A stretch of 64,000 nt of DNA from Pochonia chlamydosporia 170 (taxonomy: Eukaryota > Ascomycota > Sordariomycetes > Hypocreales > Clavicipitaceae): contig NW_019154062.1 of assembly GCF_001653235.2 (NCBI RefSeq), positions 124,001 to 188,000 on the forward strand. The letters are read 5' to 3'. Numbering within the stretch: position 1 is the stretch's first letter; each line of letters begins with the position of its first letter. The translations under genes were made by a program, and so were the position numbers. The notes under the pieces were generated by a model, which was given only the letters and a program-made list of their open reading frames with translations, was not told the DNA's origin and did no database searches. Below are positions 56,951 through 64,000 of the stretch, piece after piece.

Positions 56951-58336
56951 ATGTCGTCGATTGCGAGGCCCTGTCTCCGGATAGTAGTCGTGGGCGCTGG
57001 CCCTGCGGGCCTCTGTGCCGCCACAGCGCTCCGGCAAGATGGGCATATTGTCACCGTCATTGAGAGGCAAAGGGCTCTCCAACATCGCGGGAACGCACTT
57101 GTAATACAGCCAGCGGCTGTCAAAGCGCTGAGAAACATCAAGGGAGCGCACGATGCACTCAATCGGGTTAGCGTCGCAAACGAAGAGCTGTGGTGGTGGT
57201 CATACAAAGACAGCGAGCCCTTCGCGATCACAAGGTCTGTGGAGAAGAGGTTTGACACTGATCGCCCGTCTGTGCAGAGGGTCATGCATAGTCTTGCGAT
57301 GGAGTGCAGCGTTGAAGTTCTTTTTGGCAGAAATGCCGTGTCAATCACTGATCATCCGACTCAGCCTGTGATCACAACCAGCGATGGTGACTGCCTCTCA
57401 GCTGATTTGATTATAGGCGCAGATGGTGAGCTAGACCTAAAATCGTTGCATTATTATAACTAAAAAGGAAGAGGAATCAAATCGGCAATACGAAAGCAGA
57501 TATTTCCAGGCGTTGATGTTGATCCTACCACCACCAGAGAAGCCATCTTCCTCTCGTCGCTGCCGGGCTCCGTCATCCGGGGAAACAAACAGCTTGCTAA
57601 TCGCTTCGCTCCTGGAATAACTCACGGAACAATGGGTCCTGGTCGATTCACACTGAGCCGGTGGCTGAACGACGATAGCTTTGGCGTACAGTTTGTCGAC
57701 GTGGACCACGGCAAGCCGTCCGCTGTCGACAGCAACTGGAATACGCCCGCCGACTTGGAAGAACTGCGTCGCCTGTTTTCCGATTTCAACCCGCTCACGC
57801 GACTGCTCTTAGACAATATCCAAACCGCCGAACGGTGGCAGATTGCGACGGGCGCGAAGCTGGAGACTTGGCGCAGCAGGACTGGGCGCATCGTCTTACT
57901 TGGGGACGCGGCGCACGCTATGATTCCACATGCGGCGCAAGGCCTGAGCCAGGGCATCGAAGATGGCGTTAGCCTTGCTCGTATGCTTCGAAACACCAAG
58001 CTCTGTGGTATATCACGAGCAATCGATGCTTGGGTAAATCTGCGCAAGCCTCGCGCCGAGCTGTTCGCGCAACGGTCGTTAAATAACGCCGTGTTGCGCA
58101 GCCTTCCCGATGGTCCCAAACAAGAGCTCCGTGACCAGAAGATTAAGCAACTTACTAAGCAGGTCAGTCAGGATACTGCAAATGTGGTGATGGACATGCA
58201 TGCAGAGCAAAACAGTCCTCCGTTTCAAAAATGGATGAAAGAATATGACGTCGTAGAAGAGGTAAGCCATGACATTATTATTAATGTAGTATGTGCTAAC
58301 ACAAATTAGGCTAGGAGGATAATTTCGGCAATATAG
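56951..58336 (+). CDS. FAD-dependent monooxygenase (salicylate-hydroxylase-like)
   Basis: Three exons, 56951-57425, 57474-58261 and 58310-58336, give 429 aa. The ATG at 56951 gives MSSIARPCLRIVVVGAGPAGL with the FAD-binding GxGxxG at residues 15-20. LIIGADGIKSAIRK carries the DG motif, and GRIVLLGDAAHAMIPHAAQGLSQGIEDG is the ribityl-binding GD motif. These place it in the FAD_binding_3 family of aromatic hydroxylases, common in secondary metabolism and phenolic breakdown. It lacks signal and membrane segments. The last exon encodes only ARRIISAI and ends two bases before a gag fragment, so its C-terminus could have been altered by that insertion. Confidence 0.83.
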
Positions 58337-58337
58337 T

Positions 58338-58500
58338 AAGATATTCCATGAATTTAGCGAGACTATATCTACCATCGTTTCCTCCTCTCCTAAAGTAAGC
58401 TGCCGCAAGTGACTGTGGTGCCTGGTCAAGCCTTGCATAAATGTACGCAAACTGGTCTGCGGGGCCACCAAGAGCAGGTCCGTCGACTTGGAGCTGACTT
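58338..58500 (-). pseudogene. Gypsy-type gag fragment
   Basis: The minus strand reads QLQVDGPALGGPADQFAYIY then ARLDQAPQSLAAAYFRRGGN and SLAKFMEYL, which resembles the start of a fungal gypsy-like Gag domain. It is cut at both ends and has no LTR nearby. It touches the 3' end of the monooxygenase gene. Confidence 0.5.
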
Positions 58501-58539
58501 TCTGTTGCTAGAGATGCTTCCACCAGTGCACGAATCGGA

Positions 58540-58740
58540 GTGTCACGTCCGTGTAAAGGAAAGTGTAATACCAAGCGATATAGGTGTTACAAGGAAAATA
58601 GAGAGTGTACAGTTTATTGCCATAGGGATAATTATAACCGCGGAAATGAATCAGGGTTGGCAATAAGGGCTAAATTAGAGTTAGCTAAGCGACCAAAAAG
58701 GAAGAGGGCAAGGGCAGATACAGTAGGGAACAGGAATTAG
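58540..58740 (+). pseudogene. Cys-rich (CXC-like) tail fragment of a mobile-element protein
   Basis: The plus-strand frame reads SRPCKGKCNTKRYRCYKENR then ECTVYCHRDNYNRGNESGLAIR and ends with basic KRPKRKRARAD. The Cys spacing (C-x3-C-x6-C-x6-C-x4-C-H) resembles CXC-type zinc regions found at the C-terminus of some transposon-encoded proteins. There is no start, so it is only a fragment. The parent element type is unknown. Confidence 0.4.
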
Positions 58741-59055
58741 ATCATAGTGGGCACCCCGTATTCGCGACTGGCTCAGTCCAGTCACGGATGTGGATATTCG
58801 TCACTGGCCCGGAACATAACTATATCTATTGCTATCTAGGAACTATGTCCCAGAACCAAGCTATATGGCAGGCACGTCACTCGTCAGTCCGAAGGGCCAT
58901 GCAACGAGTGTCAATCTAGGCAATCCATCCATCTAACTGTTTCATCTCTCAATGTGAGTCGGGCCATCCTGCCTAGAAAGTCACTTCTGATTACAATACC
59001 GGTCGAATGAAGAGACAAAGCTCTGTTTGGCAATTAACTAGAAGGAGATTATTGC
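58741..59055. other. Intergenic
   Basis: 315 bp between retroelement fragments and the 3' end of the regulator gene; no gene seen. Confidence 0.4.
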
Positions 59056-60501
59056 TTACCCATCTTCGTCTAAAACTATGCGTATAGCGTCTTCAATATA
59101 CAGCTTCCACCTCGCATCTAATAAATCCACAATTGTAGTCATGAGTTTGGCGGCCCGTCCTGCAAAATACCACCGTTGCTGCATCTCCTTCAATATGATG
59201 CAGTAGTACGCCAGTAGAATCAATGCGCCGGGATGCCTTTCATACAACAAGTCGATATAGCCATCATCGACTGTGACGGGCCACATGCCGAGAATAGTCC
59301 ATGTGCTCACGCCAGAATCCATGCCGATCTTGTCCATGAATGCAAATGACTTGGCCAGCTGGACAGCAGACGCATGGTACACTGAAACGCTTTCTTCTGA
59401 CCAAGACGAGTCATCGGGGACGAGAGCGATAAAATGCCCCAGATATGGTAGCTCACTGCCACCCACATCCACGGCCACTTCCCACGCCATTGCGAGAACG
59501 CTGGCTGGCCCGTTTTGAACTTTGTCCCATACATCACGCAGCATGTAACAGCCCACACGTATAAAGTGCAGCCACTGGGGAATAATTAATGTCTGTTTCC
59601 CCTTCCCGTCAGAGTAGTCGTTTATCAGGAGCAAGGAATTATGTGAACTTTCCCCATCAGTGGCAAAAGAGTACACGACGAGAAAATAGGCAAATGCTAA
59701 GATTGCATCGCAATTCTGTTCCGTCGGACTACCGATGGCTTCTCTGAATGATGGAATTGCCATCTCCTGGTGGACACAGGCTCGGATTGCGTACTGTCTC
59801 TGGTCTGAGTCCAAGTAGGCCATGTGAAGAGCAGCGCACGCCAGTATGCCATGCAGAAGGAACTCGTTCTTATATGCCAGTTGAGGGACAAGTTGCAGCC
59901 AGATACTCTCTGTTTGCTTATTTGTGACAAAGCTTTTGTGTGCCGAGTCAAAATAGTGTTGAAGGAGTATTTGATCAGTGCGGTCCAGGTTGTGCTTTGT
60001 CTGGAGCTGCTGTTGTAACAGAGGTGTTATAACTGTCGGGCCAGGAACTCGCGGCCGATGACTGTTGGTGAAATACTGGAGCAATTTACCCCGAAAGAAT
60101 GTCTGCAGTTGGACTGGTTCCATATTGTGATCGGGGTCACATCTTCTCCCATGCTCTGAGGACCAGTGCATCTGCATCCTCTTGGTTGAAACACACATGT
60201 ATTCGCAAGTGGAATATGTGCAGCGCCATCCGGGTTCAACTAGCAGATGGGGAACCGGAAACTCATTGCCAGCTGGTGGAGTCACATCCTGCGGGCGTTT
60301 GAGCTTCAGCGTCTTTGCGTATACAGTGAACGGGTCGCGTTTCCGACGGTAGATGTGATGAATGTCCTTGAGATGACGTGGAATTGCCGATGGCTGGATT
60401 GCATACTGACAGGGGACGCAGATTAACACCTGGTGCTGGGCTGCGTAATAGAACAGTTCGCTGGGATGAGTCGCCCTATTTTTCTTATCGTCGGCACTCA
60501 T
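59056..60501 (-). CDS. OrsD-like / fungal-specific transcription regulator, 481 aa
   Basis: Single exon. The N-terminus has ELFYYAAQHQVLICVPCQYA then IQPSAIPRHLKDIHHI, a C2H2-like pattern typical of the DUF3505/OrsD-type region (PF12013). A second pattern follows in WRCTYSTCEYMCVSTKRMQMHWSSEH. The rest (LLQHYFDSAHKSFV, LLHGILACAALHMAYLD, NCDAILAFAYFLVVYSFA) matches the fungal-specific transcription factor helical domain (PF11951). Proteins with this make-up occur in or next to secondary-metabolite clusters. It is transcribed divergently from the SDR gene and convergently with the monooxygenase, so a pathway-regulator role is plausible. Confidence 0.75.
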   Translation of the reverse strand: MSADDKKNRATHPSELFYYAAQHQVLICVPCQYAIQPSAIPRHLKDIHHIYRRKRDPFTVYAKTLKLKRPQDVTPPAGNEFPVPHLLVEPGWRCTYSTCEYMCVSTKRMQMHWSSEHGRRCDPDHNMEPVQLQTFFRGKLLQYFTNSHRPRVPGPTVITPLLQQQLQTKHNLDRTDQILLQHYFDSAHKSFVTNKQTESIWLQLVPQLAYKNEFLLHGILACAALHMAYLDSDQRQYAIRACVHQEMAIPSFREAIGSPTEQNCDAILAFAYFLVVYSFATDGESSHNSLLLINDYSDGKGKQTLIIPQWLHFIRVGCYMLRDVWDKVQNGPASVLAMAWEVAVDVGGSELPYLGHFIALVPDDSSWSEESVSVYHASAVQLAKSFAFMDKIGMDSGVSTWTILGMWPVTVDDGYIDLLYERHPGALILLAYYCIILKEMQQRWYFAGRAAKLMTTIVDLLDARWKLYIEDAIRIVLDEDG

Positions 60502-60971
60502 TTTGCACCAAGACGACTAGCGAGCATAGCGGTGCCTGCCTTTGTGATCTTGAAGTCATATTGGGGGGCGTTTTGACAGTTGAGCCGGGATGGATGGATG
60601 GATACGGATGGGAGGCACCAACATGATACTAGCAGAGTCCACTCCGCCGAAGAGCTAACCAGAACGGGACCGTCGATTTCGGTCAAATCAGCATGTGAGT
60701 TCGCAGCCTTTGATGCTATTGCAGCAAGCCCATTCCCAAAATGGATCGCGTTGTGTTTGAGCATCCCCGTTGAGCTCGGTGATCTGTGTGTCATTTCCAT
60801 TCCGACGGGGTCACGATATATCCTATCTCCATCATCTAAATCCGTGTTCATCTTGGTTATGGTGCGTAATGCGACGTGCGGCGTGTTCTACAAATTGTAT
60901 ATAAAGCCTTCAACAAGTCCGTCTGTCAGCGGAGCCAGTACGCCCAGCGTAGATTCATCATAGCGTACGAC
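60502..60971. promoter_or_regulatory. Bidirectional promoter, regulator / SDR
   Basis: 470 bp between divergent start codons. TATATAAA at 60898-60905 lies about 70 bp upstream of the SDR ATG. A GGAT tetramer repeat (60590-60605) sits nearer the regulator. Confidence 0.45.
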
Positions 60972-61973
60972 ATGGCGCCTCAATTTCATCAAACCATCTT
61001 AATCACGGGTGCCACTTCTGGCCTTGGATATCAGTGTGCGTTGGCTGTTGCTCGCCAATGTCCAGAACGTCAAGTCATCATTGCAGCGCGTTCAGATCCG
61101 AACGCATGTGCCGCGTCCATCAACCGTCAGTTAGGCCAAAGCAACGCTGCGTTCCGGCCACTTGATCTGTCAAGCCTAGCCAACATTCGTCAGTTTTCTT
61201 CAGAATGGGACAGTAGTTCGTTTCCTCCTATCCAGGCTCTGGTCATGAATGCGGCACTGCAGTTTCCTGGCGACGTCGAATACACCGTCGATGGATTCGA
61301 AAAGACCTTTGGGATAAGTCACATCGGTCACGCCCTTCTATTCCATCTGTTGCGACCTCATTTAGTAGACACGGCTAGGATTGTCATCGTATCCAGCGGC
61401 ACACATGACCCAGCTCAAACAACTGGTATGCCAGCTGCTGTATACAACTCTGCTGAGGAACTCGCGCATCCGACTCCCGAGACATCCAAGAACAAGGGTC
61501 GGCAACGGTATACTAGTACCAAGTTGGCAAATGTTCTCTACTGCTACGCTCTACATGAGCGTTTCATGGCGATTACGAGGGAGAGCGACAAGAAGATACG
61601 TTGGGCGGTTTCTGCTTTTGACCCAGGATTAATGCCAGGAACGGGATTGGCCAGAGAAGCTACGGCTATGAGCAGGTTCTTCTGGCTACACGTGCTGCCT
61701 GTTATCTTACCAGTCCTGAGGCTGTTTCTCACGCCGAACATTCACAGTCCGAAAGACTCTGGGGAGACATTGGCGCGTTTGGCAGTCGGTGAGGACGTTG
61801 AGGGGCTGAGTGGTGTTTATTACGAAGGTGAAAGGCAAATCAAATCCAGTGCGGCAAGTTACGAGAAGAGTAGTCAGGAAGACTTGTGGCTATGGACGGC
61901 AAAGACGCTTGGTAGAGACGAGGCGGAGAGGTCGAGATTTGCGCTGCAAGATCTATTGCAAGCTAGAACATAG
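60972..61973 (+). CDS. Short-chain dehydrogenase/reductase
   Basis: Single exon, 333 aa from the ATG of MAPQFHQTILITGATSGLGY; the frame is open further upstream but that part overlaps the TATA box. NAD(P)-binding TGATSGLG is at residues 11-18, and the Asp-Leu motif (RPLDLSS) and NAA follow. The catalytic Ser is in IVIVSSG, and Tyr/Lys in YTSTKLAN. It resembles the retinol-dehydrogenase/protochlorophyllide-reductase-like classical SDRs of fungi. A hydrophobic stretch (FFWLHVLPVILPVLRLFL) suggests membrane contact. With the adjacent FAD monooxygenase it could form a two-step redox module. Confidence 0.85.
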   Translation: MAPQFHQTILITGATSGLGYQCALAVARQCPERQVIIAARSDPNACAASINRQLGQSNAAFRPLDLSSLANIRQFSSEWDSSSFPPIQALVMNAALQFPGDVEYTVDGFEKTFGISHIGHALLFHLLRPHLVDTARIVIVSSGTHDPAQTTGMPAAVYNSAEELAHPTPETSKNKGRQRYTSTKLANVLYCYALHERFMAITRESDKKIRWAVSAFDPGLMPGTGLAREATAMSRFFWLHVLPVILPVLRLFLTPNIHSPKDSGETLARLAVGEDVEGLSGVYYEGERQIKSSAASYEKSSQEDLWLWTAKTLGRDEAERSRFALQDLLQART

Positions 61974-62078
61974 CGTGCGGCGAATGCGTATTATTGATGT
62001 ATTTGTGTCTGGTTTGTCAATGTCATTCTATTCATATTCCGTTAAGCAAAGACTATGTGCGCCGAACCACTTTGCTAC

Positions 62079-62235
62079 TGTAACGGTCCCAACAGACTCC
62101 GAGGAAAATGCGGATTCGGCTCAGGCCAGACGGTCGAGACCGGGTAAGCCATGCATAGATGCCTGGGTGAGCTGCCTCTATAAAGGTCGCGCGATGGTCG
62201 CGCAATGCTAACTATCCTGCAAAGTAACATTTACA
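62079..62235. repeat. Possible LTR-like segment
   Basis: Starts TGTAACGGTCCC and ends AACATTTACA, giving TGTAA...TTACA inverted ends over 157 bp, with a TATAAAGG inside. It lies exactly where AT-rich DNA begins. No target duplication is visible, so the call is weak. Confidence 0.25.
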
Positions 62236-64000
62236 ATTTAGGTTTTTAATAATAGTACTAATTGCTATACTATTATGGCCGCTCTAATAATAATTAGGAG
62301 GAAGAGGAAAGGGGGGAGGGCAGCAGCATTATATAAAATTAGTACTCTTGGTCACTTGCTTTGTGAGTTTCCTGGCATCCTCTTCCATCCGTTATTAGTT
62401 ACCACGCAATAATACTTTATCTCTTAAAGCTAGAAGCTATGGACTCTTCGCTATAAAGACTAAATAACCTAGCGGCAATTACAGACTGGGCTAAATCCTA
62501 TAGCTAGATAGCTAACTAACACGTTAAGAATAATAAACAGAGAAACCTAAATAAATATAATAATACTATTAAGAAGAAGTAAGACTAGGTGCTAAATAAA
62601 TATACTATATAAGCATATAATTAAGTAATAAAGATATATTCCTATATAATACTAACCTATAAGCAGCTAGCACTAGGATAAATCTAGATGTAATACTAAC
62701 TTTAAGTAGTATAAAGAATTTCTACTTTAAAAGGAAATATTATTTCTGCCTATCTATAAGCTTAAGAATTTCTAGAGATTTTATAAAGATTAGTCTATTA
62801 GAAGACTTTATAATTACCTAATAGCTTAAATACTAAAAGCTTAAGTAAAGAATTTTAAAGGGGGTTATATATATATAATAGAAAATCTTCTTAGCAATAA
62901 AGATACTAAGGAAATTAACTATATAGGTTTATCTAAGTAATTATATTCTTTTAACTCTTACTAATCTTAATATATAGTAGATAAAGAATATTCTCTCTTA
63001 TAAGAAGAATAATAGTATTAAAGATATTATAATACTAAAGTATAACTATAAACTAATAGACCTAGATTAGCACCTAGATACTCTATATACTAGAGAAGAC
63101 CTTAGAATTAGTTATAAGAGGACTAGGTTTTAATTTTATCTTATCCTTCTAATATTTATAAATAGTAGAGCCTAAAAAGGCAGACTGCTAACTAATAGAA
63201 TTAAGTATAAGGTAAATGCTAGCACTCTAAGAGCCCTAACCCTATATAGCTTCTTACTGTCTTTATAGGATATTTACCTTATACTTAATAGAGATAATAA
63301 GAGCAATTAATAATTCTTCTTTAGCCTTAATTAATAAACTATTAAAAATAATAACGTACTCCACAAGCAAGCTAGACACACAAGCAAGCTAGACAGCCTA
63401 ACTTATCCTCTTATAAAGAGTATAATAAAAAATAACCACAATATAAGAAATTAATTAATTCTTACTATTATTCTCTTTATTAGATATTTCTAAATTAATC
63501 TAATAAGTTTGTGCATTATAGCTAGTCTTACTATATATACTATATTACTATCCCTTTATCTTATCCTAAGGCTTTTAACCTCTAGTTTTATAATCTTCTT
63601 ACTGTATCTACTCTTTTATATTATTCTAATCCTAAAGAGCTTATCCCTTAGAAATAGTTATACTGCTGCCTTAGCGTAATTATATTTTTTTAGCTCTATA
63701 CTGCTTGCTTAGTAGTATATTTACTTTCTAAAGTTAGTTAACCTTAGCTTTTAAGAGTATAACCTAATATATAATTCTATATATTATCTTTATAATCTAA
63801 TTTATAGTAGTTAAAATTAATATTAGTAAGCTTTCCTAATAGTAGTTAGTTTATATTTTAATATAGTTAGTTTATAAAGTTACCTTAATTAGGTTATTTA
63901 GGGTCTTTAAAACCTATAGATTTAGTAGCTTAGGTGCCTCTTTAATTAGTATTAGAGTTTATAGCCTTATATCTAGATGTAATAAGATACTATTTAGATT
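62236..64000. repeat. RIP-like AT-rich block, mobile-element remnant
   Basis: 1.77 kb of very AT-rich DNA full of TAG/TAA/TTA, running off the window edge. The plus strand near 62440 reads MDSSL-stop-RLNNLAAITDWAKSY with stops, which looks like a RIP-broken element protein, but I cannot assign a class. No open gene. Confidence 0.55.

Overview
The window looks like nuclear DNA of a filamentous ascomycete (Pezizomycotina; Sordariomycetes, possibly Hypocreales, is my best guess). The reasons are short GT-AG introns of 48-103 nt with TACTAAC-like branch points, Zn2Cys6 regulators, secreted CAZymes, a fungal Snu114 spliceosomal GTPase, and AT-rich blocks with C-to-T/G-to-A decay typical of repeat-induced point mutation (RIP). 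I assembled exon structures by hand; nearly all multi-exon models close in frame.

Left part, 0.4-11.3 kb: a probable uronic-acid polysaccharide utilisation cluster. It has a secreted polysaccharide lyase, an MFS sugar porter broken by one in-frame TAG, a GH88 unsaturated glucuronyl hydrolase, and an eight-exon Zn2Cys6 factor that may control them. The lyase would cut the polymer to unsaturated oligomers, the porter would import them and GH88 would remove the terminal unsaturated uronate.

Middle, 11.7-41.2 kb: mostly single-copy genes. These are a four-exon MARVEL-like membrane protein, an F-box protein, a cyanovirin-N-type lectin, a secreted 209-aa protein, a decayed Tc1/mariner transposase, a GMC oxidoreductase, a 77-aa cysteine-rich secreted protein, an NmrA-type reductase with a GC-AG intron, SNU114, an acyl-CoA-synthetase-like adenylating enzyme and cytosolic acetyl-CoA acetyltransferase (ERG10 type). 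They are followed by a small broken gene, two neighbouring nucleotidyltransferase-fold-like genes and an EamA/DMT transporter. The 3' end of the second nucleotidyltransferase-like gene recurs, RIP-mutated, just upstream of the transporter.

41.2-56.6 kb is a repeat island. It holds that RIP-mutated duplicate, a solo LTR with target duplication GTATT, a valyl-tRNA synthetase fragment, and a RIP-ruined copia element (289-bp LTRs, target duplication CCTAT). A young, un-RIPed copia (215-bp LTRs, intact 1,692-aa polyprotein on the minus strand, target duplication CTAGG) is nested inside it. A second, truncated and error-rich copy of its 3' part lies left of a 100-N gap and is probably an assembly artefact.

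56.9-62.0 kb: a compact trio of FAD monooxygenase, OrsD-like regulator and short-chain dehydrogenase that resembles a small secondary-metabolism locus, with retroelement fragments between the genes. From about 62.2 kb to the end the DNA is AT-rich, RIP-like and has no open genes.
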